Assembly (NCBI RefSeq): GCF_004027225.2
Contig: NC_044283.2
Coordinates: 33,688,707 to 33,752,706, forward strand
DNA from: Strigops habroptila
Taxonomy: Eukaryota > Chordata > Aves > Psittaciformes > Psittacidae
Direction: 5' to 3'
DNA length: 64,000 nt
Part shown: piece after piece, positions 35,301-49,795 of the stretch
How positions within the stretch are numbered: position 1 is the stretch's first letter
Layout of the letters: every line of letters starts with the position of its first letter
Translations under genes and position numbers: made by a program
Notes under the pieces: generated by a model
Told to the model about the DNA's origin: nothing
The model's input: the letters and a program-made list of their open reading frames with translations, nothing else
The model's database searches: none

Positions 35301-38300
35301 ATGCGGCCCGGCGCGGCCCCCGCTGCGGCGCTGCCGGACGTGGTGAGTGCGCCCCGCCCCGCGGGCACCGCCGGGGGGGCGGGGGGGGGGTCCGCGCTCA
35401 GCCGCGCCGGGGGGGCCCGGGCCGCGGTCGCAGCGGGGCCGGGGGGTTCCTGCAGATCCCCCCTCCCGCTCCCCTGCACACACACCCTCGGGGCTGGGGT
35501 CGGGGCTCCGCGGCGGCGCCTGGGCCTCCAGCCCCCGGAGGTACCTCGGGGGAGGCCCCTGGGGCAGGTCGGGGTGCTCAGGGCCCAGGTGTGTCAGGCG
35601 GGCTGTCCCTTTCGGTCCCCCCGCTCCCCGCAGCAGCCTTTGTCCATCGCCCTCGGGGTGTTCGCCTGCGTGGCGTCTGTCAGGGGCCTGTCGGAAGATG
35701 CCCTCATCCATGATGAGCCACTGCCAAAAGGCTATGGCCTCCCTTACTCCTGCAGAGCTCTGCTTTTCATTCAAGAACGTTATTCTTCAGTTGTAATAAT
35801 TCAAATAAAACCCATCTTTCACATCAACCCAGTCAGACCTTTTTTTCGCATGCTGGCACTTGTGGATCCCACACTCCAAGACCTTTTAAATGTAGATAAC
35901 TCTGTTACCTGAAATGGTTCAGGGTTATGCTTCAGAAGACAAAATGTAGAATATGGCAATCTTGCTTTTTTTGTTGCTTGGAGTAAATTTTGGTACTCCA
36001 GAATCATGGAAACCTGGAAATCCTTCACCCAGAGCTCAAAGTGTAGATGCTTATATTGTTGTCAGGTGCACGTATCTTTTTATATATTTTTGTTTAGAAT
36101 ACTTTTAGTGAGAGGAAAGTTAGCCCTATGCTTTGATTCTTTTATTTCACGAATAACATAGCATCGCCTCTGGAAGTTTCCCATACTTTGAAAGCAAATA
36201 GTTATGCAGTAAGTCCTTCTAAAAGGTGTCAGTGTAATTATTCTTAGAGGCATTTGCTGGCTTTTTTAGAGCACTTAAGGCTGTGAAGCATTTCTTTTTG
36301 TGGACTGTTAGATTGAACAATACCCACACCCCTCTGGACTGTCACCTTTTGATTCTCTCTGTACTGGCACAGCTGGTTATTGTAGCAGGATGTTGAACTT
36401 GACCTGAATTGATCTGGCTGAAAAAGTCTTCTCTGGATAGAAGGGTGGGTTTCTGTCTGAAGGAGTTCTCTCGTAAAGTTCATGTTAAAATGTCTGCTAG
36501 GGGCAGTTGTGGGGACACAGAGCAGGGACTTTGGAAGGGGAAAAAAACAGCTGGGTGGTTTCTGTGCTTGCAGCAGCAGCTCTTGTGTCAGATGTGAAAC
36601 CTAGCCTGGGTTCTGCGGAGGTGTGTGTATGTGTCCCCTTTCATTTCTCTTTCCCTGAAGCTGTGATTTCCTCACCATGAATGCGCACTTATAGATGTGC
36701 TCGGTTACCTTTCTGCTCTAATGCTCAGAGCAGTCCTTGGTTTACTTGAACTGGAAGAAGACTCAGAGGGTGGGAAGCATGACATTTGGATTGAAACAAT
36801 GTCATTGTACCCAAAATGTTTCTAAATTATGAAAGTATAGAATTAAGACTTTCTTGTTTAGGTAGGAAATGTGTTTTAAGGACTGTGTTTGTAGCAATAC
36901 TCACATAACTGAGGTACTGGTCTGGCAAATATGTGCTGGTGTGCCACTCACTTCCCTGTTTGTTCACTGGCCTTTTACACCCTGACCAGCTGCAGTAATT
37001 ACCAGTGTGTTCACACACTCTGGTACAGTAACAGTCAACTGTAACTTGAGAGGAGGCATGTTGAAATAGCTGTTCATTTTCATTGCTTCTTTTTTCTCCT
37101 TAGGTCATTCTAGAAGCTATGGACATACTCTTTAGAATGAGAGGAGGCTTGGACCTTGCGTTTCAGCTAGCAACTACTGATGGTGTGTCTACAAGACTAT
37201 AATAGATTTCTTAACGTTTATATAAATAATCTTTTATTAATTAACTATTACCATGTTTATGTTCCTGGTATTTCACCAGATATTGTGCCTTTTTCCCAAA
37301 CCACTAAAGATGAAGTACAAAGAATGTTATTCTTTATCTCTGTTACTTTTCTGACAGTCTTTTTCCATCATGTGTGTTTCATTTGAAGTAAAATTTAAAT
37401 TACCATTTTTAGGTAATTTTATTTATATATTTTCCCCACTTATGGATATGGTATTGGGATCCAGTTTGAATCCAGAAATTCTAAGCAAATTCTAAGCAAA
37501 CAGAGAATAATAACTTAATGAATTTGGTTATAACAGGGTTATATTAATAGTATAGTTTTGCGATTGTGGTCCAGTCTTTCTAGAGAAGTAGAGAAGACGA
37601 ACAAGCTAACTAGTTACTCTACTGAATTTAGGCAGGATTGGCTACTGCAGTTCCATGTGATAACAAGGGAGTCGGGAGGCTCCACTAGTTCCACATTCTA
37701 CAGTAATGCGATGCTCACGTCAGAAAGTCTGCTCAAGGCTCTCAGTGGCCACTGAGCTATCCTAGGGCAGAGAGTGGAAGTAGGGTGTCTTTAGCTCAAC
37801 TGTAACTCCTTCTGCATTTTAAAAGGACGTGTCTTTACTTGAAACCCTGAATTCAGTGTTAGTGAACTTTGAAAAGGAACTTGGGCTCATTTCAGTTCAT
37901 CACATGTAATAGAAGTGTTGAATAGGTTGGCCTGATGCGTAGCAACTTCTTGTGAACTGTGTCCTCAGAGGAAGGATATTTATTTGACGATGTACACTGG
38001 AGTGAATTTTAACCACAGTGAAGCAGAGTGATACTCAGGTTGTCCAAGTGCATGGTATTCACTGCTGTTAGGGTGTAAATACGGCAGACCACCCCTTTTG
38101 AAGGCAACTCCAACAACTTTCTTTTGTTGGAGTTCTGTTTGATTTTCCTAACACTGTCAAACTCTGAAAGGCAAGCTGTGCGGCTTACACATACAGATTT
38201 ATATTGGCCAAAACTTGGTCTGCAGCAGGAGTGTATGCCCTGCCTTTCAAAAGATTTAGTATGCGGTTTGTTTGTATTTCTGAATAATAGTACAAAGTTG

Positions 38301-41300
38301 GAAACATGACTCAGATTGAATCTTTCCAGGATTTACTCAAAAGACTAATTATCATAGAATTATAACCATATGTAGATGTTTGTACATAGAAGTTTGTTTG
38401 CAGCTATAGGCTTGGTTGAGTTAGGGATTTGAGAATTGACTAAGGTGTACGTTATTCTTCTGTAGTTCATTCAAGTCTTCATATCTGACAGCATCTGAAA
38501 GAAACAGTACACTTGTTGAGGCAGATACGAGTGTGAGTGTTTGAGACAGACCTGCTGAGTGAAGTCTGATCTCAGTGTTTGTTTCCATAGCCATTTTTCT
38601 GATCATAACAGGACTTAGGTTTTTATTCCAAGTCAAAACATACCGATTTTTTTGAGATGTATGCCCAGCAGCTATAACAAAAGTGAGGGCATTTTCTAAG
38701 CTAATTGTATCCTTGTGTTTCAGAGGCATCAACAAAAAAGGCATTAGGATATGTTTTCAGTGATCTTGCAAACAAACTGTCCTCGGATGTTCTTGTATTA
38801 AGAATTTGCCACAGTTCAATCTATGTGTGGCCTAATAGTGGCATGAACACTGTTCCAGAGCTTACTGATGAGTCTGCTTGTAAGGAGATAAGACGATATA
38901 TACAGTGAGTATATTTTATTTATTTTTTTAAAAAATAGATTTATTTCATATTTTAGAAACCTCTCTTTCTGTTGCTGCTTTAGATTTGATCAAGATGATG
39001 AGACCAAACGAAAGCTTGGCAAAAAAAAGGATAAAAAGTTACAAGATACGGTATGTGTCTCACCACACTAACAACTTTAAACAACCTATCATAACAACCT
39101 TAATCATAACTTTAGACAACCTATCATTTAATCATTTTCAGATCTGCCCTCCCTAGGCATTGCTGTACAAAAAAGACATTGACAGTGTGAATGCAGAGAT
39201 CCATGTACAGTAGATGAGCATGTAGAAGTTTGTATTTAACATTACTAGCTTTTTTTTTTAAGCCCAAGTATTTCATTACTGAGTTTGATACCAAATATTT
39301 ACAATCTTACTCTTGTCTTCTTGGTGCATGTGTTGTTGGAGACGTACTTAATATTGTGTCTTTATTCTCTGCAGCAGCAGATAGTCAATATAGACCTCAT
39401 GTTGGAAATGACGTCTTCATTGCCTGCTTTGGCTCCAGTCATTGAACGGGAAAATAAGGAACACCACTACATAAATATGACATTACCAGTTGATGTTGTT
39501 ATATCTGTTTCTCCAGAGGAAACATGGGGAAAGTAAGTGTTATCCTGAAGTTGTAATTTTTCAGATTAATTTCTGCTTTTTCTTGAAATAATGAAGTAAA
39601 ACTGTATCACCAGTTTCATAAAGTAGCATTTAGTATTTTTGAAATGGAATTTAACTAGTTAAATCTCAGTACTATGTTAGGGGCTGCAGCTGGGTAGGTG
39701 AAGGTGGAACACCTTAAGAGTCTTCCTCTGTATTTTTTCCTTGCATTTTTTCCCATAGGATTTGACTCCGAAGGATGCTAACTGGGGTGGACAAAATGCG
39801 AAAAAAAAAAAAGAAACCCCCCAAAAAAACCCTATATAGTCATATACGTAACTGATTTTGGCAAGGGTTCATAATGGTTGTGTTTCCGATACAAGACCAG
39901 GGTACCTGCACTTTGGAGGGTTGAATCACTAGGGAGTAGTTTCTGGGGGCGGACAAGCTTTAGGTAAAGCATTGTGAGGTTTTGTCTCCCTCTGTGGGAG
40001 TGGAAGTATGGAAGTAATAAGTTCATCAGACCAGGTGCAAATATGCATGTAAGTATTGTATAACGATGAGAGCAATGAGAGAAAATGATCTTCCATTGCT
40101 GTTCTACGTTTTAGATATTCTCCCTTATATCTTGCAGTGTACAGAATCTCCTGGTGAAAGCAATTCACAGGCAACTAACTGACATGGAAACATGTATCAT
40201 GAAATACGTGAAGGGAACATCAGTTGTGGTACCAGAACAATTTCATTTCATGTTACCAGGGAAAAACCACCTTGTAACAATCTCGTATCCTACAGGTATT
40301 TCAGACGATCAACTGGAAAGTTACAGAAAGGTAAAGCCAACCAATACTAACAGAACCTGATAATATTGTTGTTGTTGTCGTTGTTGTTGTTGTTATTATT
40401 ATTGTAGCTGAAGCACTGTTAAGCCACTGTAGAATAAATACTAACAGATACTGCTATTTTTTTGATTTGTTGTGACTGAAGCAGTATACTGAATGTGGAA
40501 GCTTGTTTTGTTACGTTATTCTATAAAATGTACCAGATCTCATTTTTGTAAGGGAACAATAGAAACTTTATATAAGATAGGTTTTATCTAAATTATACTT
40601 CTGGTACTGTGTTCTTTGCATTTCTTTGCTTCCATGGTAGAATATCAGATTACTTCTAGTGTGTTAGTACTTTCAGGCTTTAACACATGTCCTGAAAGGA
40701 TTGGGGTTGGAGGTTTTTTGTTTATTGTTTTCAGAGGAGGCTGCTTTTTGAGGATCACAGCCGATCAGGCGCAGCTATCTTTTCTTTATTTGTTTTATGC
40801 CTTCTGTGTTGGCACATCTAGAAAAAGGAATATGGATGAGGTGGAAAACTGCTCTGATGTGGCAGTCCTTTCAAATTGAGATGTGTACCTGGCAGGTACC
40901 ACTTCTTCACATCACATGGTTACACATACCAAGAATAGGGAAAGAATCTTGTGCTGCCTCAGAGGCATGGAAGCCATGGGGATTTTTCATTTTCTTCTTC
41001 CTGGGTGTATAAAGCCCAATCTGTTCCTTTTATTTGCAGTGGCCTCAGGCATTGGTGGCACATTAAGTCTTTCCTACTCTCTGTCTTCTTATCATTCTTA
41101 TCTGAGAATTGCTGAGTGTTCCTGTAGCTAATGTAGTTGGGTTTGGCACTAGGTCACATCTGCACAAAATATATTACCTGTGCTACAAACTTTATCCTAG
41201 ATGATCTCATCATTCCTTTCACTTTTAAGCTCTGTGAAATAAGACAATATATCTCTTTAAATGTGGCTGATGTGTTGCAAACGGTGCTTAAGAGATTTAA

Positions 41301-44300
41301 AAATAGACTGCATCTACTTAAGCCATAAGCTCAGTATCTTTGTCTCAGTATGAGGCATTTGTATGTCTTCAATATTAGTTAAAGTTATAATTCAGCGTGT
41401 GTGTATCTATACTACTACGTAGATGAAAGTGTAATCCTTTTCTATTATGGTGTATTTTATCATGCTTTCATAAGACACTTGTCACTCATGGTATCTTCAG
41501 TGGGGCTCCAGCAGCAGGCGTTGTGTAACAGGACTGCATGAAATAGTGGGCCCTCTAGATAGGAGGTAAGCCTGCTTGAGCTTCCTTTGAGGGGTCAGAT
41601 CTGGTAGTAAACATACATGCTGAATAGTTAATTAAGCAGATATTAATACATTAATTTGCTAAACCATGCTGTTAAAATTGTTTGTCTTTATTGTTACTTG
41701 CAATACAATGTTTCTTCTAATCCAAAATTTTAATTCTGTTCTGTATTTTTATTTGAACTTGCATGTAGGAATTGCACGGGTTATTCAACCTGCCTTGTGA
41801 CAGACCCTATTTCAAGAGAGCAAATGCTTATCATTTTCCAGATGAACCATATAAAGATGGATATCTCAGAAATCCACATTTACATCTTAATTCACCTGGT
41901 ATGGAGTCTGGTATGGTAAGTTTAAATTGAAACACTTGTAAGAAAGTACTTTTGATTTTACTTGAGATTTATTTATTATAAGAAGTAATTTAGAGAGCTG
42001 CTTCACTTTCTCATCTATACAATATTGTCTGACTTGGCCTTTTAAGCAAAAGGGTTTCTCTGCACAAAATGGCATTGCTTTAGCTGTACTTGTCTCAAAA
42101 AAACCTGCCTTTTTTTGGAAAAGGATTTACACATTTTTAGCATGTTTTAAAAGTTTCTCAGAACCAGGACAATAAACTAAAACCGACTGGAAATGTTTAG
42201 GAAGCAAAGACAGGAGGAGTAATCATGTGTGAATAACAACCCTTCGATTCGTCAAAAAATGTGCAATCCCCAACTGAAAACTTTTACAGTGCAAGCGACA
42301 AGTCATGGAACTTCTCTGAAAATTGGTGCCAGTGTGATCACATTCATTTGTATTCTCTCTCCCTGTGCAGGTCTGTTTAGTACATGGTATCTATAGTTAC
42401 CACCACTATATGCAAGACAGGATTGATGACAGTGGTTGGGGCTGTGCCTATCGGTCTTTGCAGACAGTCTGTTCTTGGTTCAAGCACCAAGGTTATATCG
42501 ATGCACCTATACCAACACACAAGGAGATTCAACAGGTACAGAACATTTAAGTACGTTAATTATTTTATGCATATTCATCTAGAAAAGTTTCTATAGATTA
42601 TTTTTAAAATTCATCAAATTCATGTATTTTAGCTTTTAGATTTGTGTGGTAGTTTTAATTTCTCTCTTAAATTAAACTACCGTAGTTGTGAATTACTATT
42701 TTAAACAAGTTTTATTATAGGAGATCTGTCTCCAAATGTTTATTAGTGTTGGGTAACATTATCTGTACAAATAAGACTCATTAAAATAGTCTTCTAAATA
42801 TTTCCTTGGACTAATGTTCTATTAGAAGCTGAGATTAGGAGCTCACTGTTTTCACCAAATGAAAGAAAACAACCCAATGTCTCATACTAAAATCAGTTTT
42901 AAAACTGCTTTTTGTATTCAGTGACACCTGGGTTAGTCCCCAGATGCTATGTATTGATTTAGCGCCACCTTTTGCAACTTTCCCTTTGAGAGCAGTGGGG
43001 TTTTCTTTGTTCTTTTGAACTCTCCACTTCTTTTTCCATTGTGAATTTGAATGCATACCTGAATATGTTCATTTATGTTAACAGCATTGAAGAAAAGCTG
43101 TAGGCTTGGGTGGCAATATTGTATGCCTGGCAAGAAATACTGCAGTTACCTTCAGTCTTCTAAAAGTAGTTCTTTGTGTTGTATTCATTTACTGAATGTT
43201 TTTAGCAAAGTTTGGTTCAGTGCATAAAACAACTTTCATCATACCTAACAGGGATGTGAGCTCTGAAGTTAAAACTGCATTTCCTGAAAGTTTCTCAATC
43301 CACACCTAAAAGCAACTGAAGTCCATGCGCTCCTGTAGTATTTTTAGACATCTATAAGGCGGCAGTAGCCCTTCAGGAGGCTTTGGATCCTGAGCAGAAA
43401 AGGCCCTTCTCGAGTGCTGTGTGTAACATACAAGCCTCAGAATGGAGAACAGTTTAAAATAAACCTCAGCCTTCAGTGTATTTCACTGGCCTCTTCCTCA
43501 GAGTACTGTTTTATGGATACTTTTCTGAGGTGCTTTGCATGGGTATCCAGGCACTTCAGTCTGTGAAGTGACTTCTGCAGTATGAACAATGCACTCCTTT
43601 TATTTGACAGCTCAGTGCTCACCATCCCAGCTTGAAGTCTGTCTGTGGACCTGGGGTTATATTCTGTGCTTATAGGCACTCTTCTGTCTTAGGTTCAAGT
43701 GATGTTTCCGAAACAGAACAGCAGTGAATTTAATTCAAGATCCGTTTGTCTGCTTTTGACCAGCTAGGTTCAAAACACATTCCCACAAAGAGTGGTAGAG
43801 TTGCCTACTATGTGTTGTTGACATTTGTTTTCTTCTTCATCTTGATGTTGCGAAGGCACTGGTTGATGCTGGAGACAAGCCTGCAGCATTTGTTGGGTCA
43901 CGGCAATGGATTGGTTCCATTGAGGTACAACTTGTTTTGAATCAGCTTTTTGGAATAACATCAAAAATACTATTTGTCAGGTAAGAATCACTATCTGTTT
44001 AATAGCTCAGTAATTATTAAAAACCCTGAGTGCCTTAAAATGCAAATTACCATTACACTATATGGGAGAATAGGGATAATAAAGGAGATAATAAATCTTT
44101 TAAGGGTTCCGTGTTCATCAACCCTGTATTCCTGACTTTGGTTGTGCTAAGTGCCTATAGATGAAGGTGTTGCTAAATTTCCTGGGGGGCTTAGCGTTCC
44201 GGGTTGTAGTTGCTATAAATTACTTAATGATATGCAGACTGATGTGGAATTCAGCCTTTTCTTTTGCAGCACGAGCAGATTTGGAAGCAGGCACACAGTC

Positions 44301-47300
44301 TGGCAGTCACAATGAACTGAGTGCACACCGACAGTGAATTATGACTTTGCTCATAGATCTAGCCCATCAGTTCAGGACTGAGGAATTGCTGAGCAGCCTG
44401 GCAATAGTGCACTCTTTTCTGGGTTTGTGTGACAGATAGATAAAACAAGGAATTTGTTTCCACTCTGACAATCTGACACTCTCATATACAATAAATAACC
44501 CTACAAATATGTTTAGGACAAAAAGAATAATGTTCAGCATTTATCAGAAGCTACTGGATTTTTATCATTTAGGCAGAACTAAGACTAACAAATCCCTGAA
44601 TGTTTTGTGATAAATACAGTCATGAAATAAAGAATACATACTACCTTAGATGGTATGAAAACTCTAGTCATACAAAATACTACTCATGAGTTATGTTTAT
44701 TTGGAGTAAATTCTACTATAGATATTCTGAAAGAGTATGTGACCATGGTGATTCTTAACGGTAGGAAAACAGTTCTTCAATTTTTTGTAAAGCTTTATAC
44801 AGCCAATTTTTAATCTTTTTTGTTCCAGAGCTTATATTTGCAGCTGATCCACCTATTATTTCTAGCAGCTGTGACAGGCCCTGCCAGGGTGAAGGTTTTT
44901 ATTCCTGCACATAAGAATATAGAACAGATTCCTTTGTGAACTGGGTAGAATTGCTCATAGTGCTGCTACAAGGGAGCACACCAATGTTTTTCAGGATTAT
45001 GAGAAGCCAACGTCACTACCACGCTGAGAAAAAGAAATGTCATGCATCTTTTTCAGCTGGTCGCTGGCAGTGGATAGCATGTTTCTCTTGGGCTTATTTC
45101 CAACTAGCACAGCTAACTCTTCATGGAAATAAGACTTTACAGCTGCACCAGCAGCACTCGTATGGAGTCTGTTATTTCCCAGAGTTGCAGTTTTGTATTC
45201 TGTCTACATTTAATGAATCTCTTCAGGAATTTGAGAAACAGGCATGTGGGCTTTCGTGGGGTTTTCAAAAGGTTAACAACTATATGAAGAAATAGACAAG
45301 ACGTGAAAAATATCTGTATTAATTTCCTTGCCTAGCTTCTGTCACCACTTTTGGGAGTACTGTCTTTTAAGGGGAATATGAGTATCTGTCAGACGTATGT
45401 CTTCAGCTCTGAGTCCTGGAGTACGTGCATGTATTGAGTGTGTGCCTTTTTCTTCCATGTAGAGGTCTTTTGTCTGTGGCTGGTCCCTGTAGTTGAAAAG
45501 GAAAGCAGGGAGATTATAACAAATCTAAATCAATGTAGCTTTGAACAGATTAGTAATGTTATTTGAGATTTGATTTTTGAAAGCCAACTTGGGTATGAGT
45601 GAGTGCTGTAATTGCCTTTGCAGTTGGAGTGGAAAACTAGCTGAATCAGAATCTGTAAGTTGCATTAAAAGACTCTTTTTTTCAGATTGTCCCAGGATGT
45701 TTACACAGGAAAACTTGAAGCCACTTTCTCATTAGTTAGTTACGTAGTTAACGAGTGTAACAGATAATGAGCGTATTAAGCCTAGTGAGGATAACAGTTC
45801 TATTGTTATTCTTACCCAGCCAGGGTTCTGAACTGGCATTGCAGGGAAGAGAGCTTGCTAACCATTTCAAGACTGAAGGAACTCCAGTTATGATTGGTAA
45901 GTGTGTGAGTATCCAGGAATGCCAATGAAAGTCTGTGGCTCCCTATGCTGAATTTCATTTCAATTCATTCTGTTTACTGTACAAGAGTTAAATCAAAACC
46001 CTAGATTAATAAAAAATTATGCTTTTCCCAAGGAAGCCTGGAAGACAGTACAATTTATTCTGGCTGGTGTCTTTCCACTCAGTATTTCTCCCTAGCTCAG
46101 TGTTAACCTGGTAACACAAGTCAATCTAAAAGGTGTTCTTAGAAACTGCTGTGAAAGGCAGAACTCAAGAGCTGACTTCTGCTCTCTAGAGGAGCAGAAG
46201 CTCCCCAGGATTTCCATCATAGAAGAGTAGAGTTTGTCTGGCTTTGAAGAGAAGAGCATCAGCCAAATTCTTTTTAAGACCAGTTTTAATAATCTGAAAT
46301 ATTGGCAACATAAGAAATGCCATTCATTAAGAATGCTGTAACTTTAACTGAACTATTTACAAGACAGCCATGGTTTAGCAAATGAATATTGAAATAGCAC
46401 TTTCAGCTTTAATAAATTACAATTTTAACAATCTGTATTGGGCACTCCATAAAGATGGTGTCAGATGGTGGCCTTTCAAATTAGAGGTGCCAGAAGTCCA
46501 AGGTTTGAAATGAAATGAAATATTCCTGGCCCTTCAGCAGCCTTTTTGTCTGAATTTCAAGAATTTGGAATCCTATATTGAAAAATCTTTTCATCTGTAA
46601 CTTGCCCTTCCCTGTGATGCTCTCTGGTAGATTGGTTTAATTGTTGTTGTTATTGGAGGGGGTGGTGGTTGGCTTTTTGGGGTGGGTTTAGAGGACTTTT
46701 TCACTTGTGTTCTTCTGGGAGTTGTTGCGATTCCTATCTGTTGTGTGGAGTCATTACTGCAGTATCCGCAAGGACGTAAACTCCTTATGCTATCCTGCAT
46801 GCTAGAAACATGCAGGAGTCGAGCTGTGGACAGCTCATCGACGCATCTCCTTTCCCTGTTTGCAGGCTGGAGAAAGGGGTGTCGGAAATTACTACTCTGC
46901 CCTAATATCCATTGATGGAACCTAGTAGAAAACAGCAGATAACCTTTACCCGGAAATTCTGATTTCTGTTCTAATTTTAGTCCTTTTACAACCAGGAAGT
47001 TTTCCAGATTCCTTTTCTACAGTTAAGTTTCTTTAAAGAAAAAGTGAGCAGAACAGATGTTTGAAATATCCTTGACTTCATCTGGTGAAAGTGTTGAGGA
47101 TTTAACCTGCCTTGCTGAGATGGAAGAAATTTGGAAAGTAAATTCTCTAGTTGTAGTAAGTAAAGTAAAATAAGTAATCTTCCCTAGTCGTAGTAAAGAT
47201 ATGTTGGTTAAAAATGTGAAGAATCTTACGCAGGACAGCTTCACAATCATTTTGATAACCAAACTAATATGTTAATTAATAGAAAGTGTTGATGTACTTT

Positions 47301-48958
47301 TACCTTAGGCTTGCACATTTAGCCAGTGTCAGTGAAAAGCTTGTACCAATCTGTGTTCCTCCTGTTTTAGGTGGAGGTGTTTTGGCTCACACAATATTAG
47401 GAGTGGCTTGGAATGAGATGACAGGGCACATCAAATATTTGATTCTAGACCCACATTACACTGGAGGAGAAGATCTGCATGTTATTTTGGAAAAGGTGAG
47501 GCTTGATGCACGTATATATACACACACATTTTGGCATTAAACAAGTAATGCACAGCCAAATACAAATCGGCCATTTTATGGCTTCTCCATTCCTTATGGA
47601 GGGAGTGCTGATTCCCAGTTAACCTGCACATATGCTACTTACTGCTACTTTCTGAAACTTACTGTCTTCAGGAAGATATCCAGCAGCTATATGAAGGTTT
47701 TATACTACAAAAAGATGCTCCTTCTCTGAATTAAACCATCTCCCCTTTTACCCAGTAGTACATACAATGAATGTGTTCAGTATTTTGAATGGAACAGAAA
47801 AATCTGTTCAGCCTGGAAAATGCTGTTACTGACGCAGAGAAGATAACTATTTACTTTTTTTAATTAAGGAAAAAAAAAAAAGCCAGCACGAGGCACTGTC
47901 CGATCAAGCCTTGAACTAATTCTAAAGGGCAGGTACTGGGCTGTTTTAAAAATACAGGAAAACAGAAGGGTATGCAACATTATTTCTATATTTAAAGCTA
48001 CTTAAAAGGATGACAGCACATTACGTAACAGTAAAGCGTCAGAAACGTTAACTGTGAACATGCCTAAATCATCCTATAGGTGTTAAGTAAGCAATTTCTG
48101 TTCTTCATATTAAGTTGCACATAGCAACTTTTATTTCCTATCTTTATTTGATACCCTTGGGTTGGGCCAAACTAGAAAAGCTGTTCAAGAAACATTTTCC
48201 TATAATGATCAAAGCTTCAAATGAACTAAGGAAGAAACAATCTCCAAAGAACACGCAGAACCAGCTACAGGGTGTTCCAGAATGGTCCAGGGGGAAAAAA
48301 TACCTGCAGAAGCCCCTTTCCTCAGCAAAAGTGGCAGGGGAGGGGAGGGGAGCAACTAAGGTAGACTCTTAAAGTTTGTAGCTCTTTTCTTCAAGAACAG
48401 CTCATATAATTATGTGTTACTCAGTAAACTTTAGAGCTTTGCTGGAGTGTTTTTCTGGCAGATCAGAATCAACAGAACACCTTCTAAGAGCTCTCTTTGG
48501 CTCTGAAATATCAACTCTCACCAAAGGCGGCAAGGATTCAAGACAAGAGGAATGGAAACTGTGGGAACGATAAAGAGTTTCAGAATGACACTAGTCTCTC
48601 TGTAGCAGCAGAAGGCAGAGGGGAGGGGGAAGGTGCTATTTTTTAGGAACTGAGCTGTGGTGGGCAGGGAGGAAGACTCTGAAGTCTTTTCTCTTAATGT
48701 GTTTCCAGGCATGTAGAGAACTTTCTGGAAATTGCATGTTATTGCTTTCTATTGAGTAAGAATTCATACAGCTTAGATTAAAATTAGTAAAAAATAATAG
48801 ATCTGCTAGTAGAAGGCAAGAAAAATGGGATCATAGTAGATTTAAACACTACATTGCTTTTTCTTGGACAGGGCTGGTGTGGATGGAAGGGCCCTGAGTT
48901 TTGGAACAAGGACGCCTATTACAATCTCTGCCTACCTCAACGACCCAAAGCTATTTAA
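35301..48958 (+). CDS. UFSP2: UFSP2, UFM1-specific cysteine protease 2
   Basis: UFSP2 removes UFM1 from substrates such as the ribosomal protein uL24 at the ER and matures the UFM1 precursor (peptidase family C78). Exons: 35301-35342, 37104-37182, 38724-38904, 38984-39050, 39375-39532, 40138-40330, 41769-41915, 42371-42535, 43856-43980, 45820-45896, 47371-47495, 48872-48958. Total 1446 bp, 481 aa deduced against 469 in human. All phases match. The catalytic Cys is C314 in [11 protein letters not shown], with Asp438 and His440 in DPHYTG; these equal human C302, D426 and H428 plus the 12-residue N-terminal difference. The catalytic half is highly conserved; the N-terminal half starts [14 protein letters not shown], which is unlike the short human start. 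The next in-frame methionine is M20 (MDILFR). The acceptor at 43855 has a weak pyrimidine tract. A possible poly(A) signal, ATTAAA, is at 49255-49260. Confidence 0.97.
40365..40404 (+). repeat. TTG/TTA trinucleotide microsatellite
   Basis: (GTT)n passing into (ATT)n in the UFSP2 intron just after the exon ending at 40330. Likely polymorphic. Confidence 0.9.
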
Positions 48959-49670
48959 AATCCATTCTTCTGCTGGAACATGCTAAAACAGAATACTGGC
49001 TGATCTAGATAATGACTGTTGTGTTAATACTCAAAATCATGCTTTCAGTCAATCAGAACCCAGCTGAAATAGAAATGTTGCTTGAGTAATTTAAATTAAG
49101 AATTTTATTTTTTAATGAAACCTTTCAAAATAAGAGTTATCTGCTGTGAGCTGTATTTCTTACAAATACATTTATTAGGTAACTAATACTATTCTTTTGG
49201 GTAGGACAACTTTATGTTCAGATAGCATTTTTTGTTACGCTAATATCTTTACAGATTAAATGCCTAATCCTTTTATGTTATGGAATTCTTTCTTGCCAAA
49301 AAGACAAACTGTCCTCTACCTGTCAAGTTCCATAGCACCAGCTGCCTTGTGCATGATGAATATGGTCCAGGGCATGATTTGCTGCTGGTACTGTTGATAA
49401 CAGCATTTGAGGAGTGGGAGAAAACCGGCTTTACGTAATGAATTTTATGAACTTTGTTCTCACATTTACACAGGAAAAAAGGGAATTAATTGTTATGTAC
49501 TCTATTTATTTATAGCTGTATGAGTAACAACTATTCTAGGGGAAAAAACCCAACTAAGCAACAAAACGCCACCAACACAACAGTCTTCTGTAAGAAGTAA
49601 AAACAAACGAGTTTTCATCCTTCTCGGAAGGAGACAATGTACCAGCACATACATACACATCTGGCTGCTC

Positions 49671-49774
49671 AATGTATAGTCCAGTCATGCTTCTTCAGAC
49701 TTCAGAAATGTATAGTCCAGTCATGCTTCTTCAGACTTCAGAAATGTATAGTCCAGTCATGCTTCTTCAGACTT
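49671..49774. repeat. 36-bp minisatellite, three copies
   Basis: Units at 49671-49706, 49707-49742 and 49743-49774 (last one cut at 32 bp), essentially identical. It lies between the convergent 3' ends of UFSP2 and ANKRD37. The 12-residue repeat it would encode is incidental. Confidence 0.95.
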
Positions 49775-49789
49775 TGGATTCCCCTTGAT

Positions 49790-49795
49790 TTTATT
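49790..49795 (-). terminator. candidate ANKRD37 polyadenylation signal
   Basis: AATAAA on the minus strand about 320 bp after the ANKRD37 stop codon. Confidence 0.45.

Larger units (their letters stand above)
34780..35650. promoter_or_regulatory. CpG-island bidirectional promoter of CFAP96 and UFSP2
   Basis: GC- and CpG-dense sequence between two divergent genes. UFSP2 starts translation at 35301 on the plus strand. On the minus strand a GTAGGT donor at 34942-34937 is the likely end of a non-coding CFAP96 first exon. The same pair is divergent in human. The 330-aa-scale open frames here on both strands are compositional artefacts. Confidence 0.8.

Noticed and set aside
34779-35774. 331-codon minus-strand open frame and several long overlapping plus-strand frames in the promoter island
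   Set aside because: They are G/P/A/R-rich translations of CpG-island sequence on both strands, with no domain and with known exons of UFSP2 lying inside.
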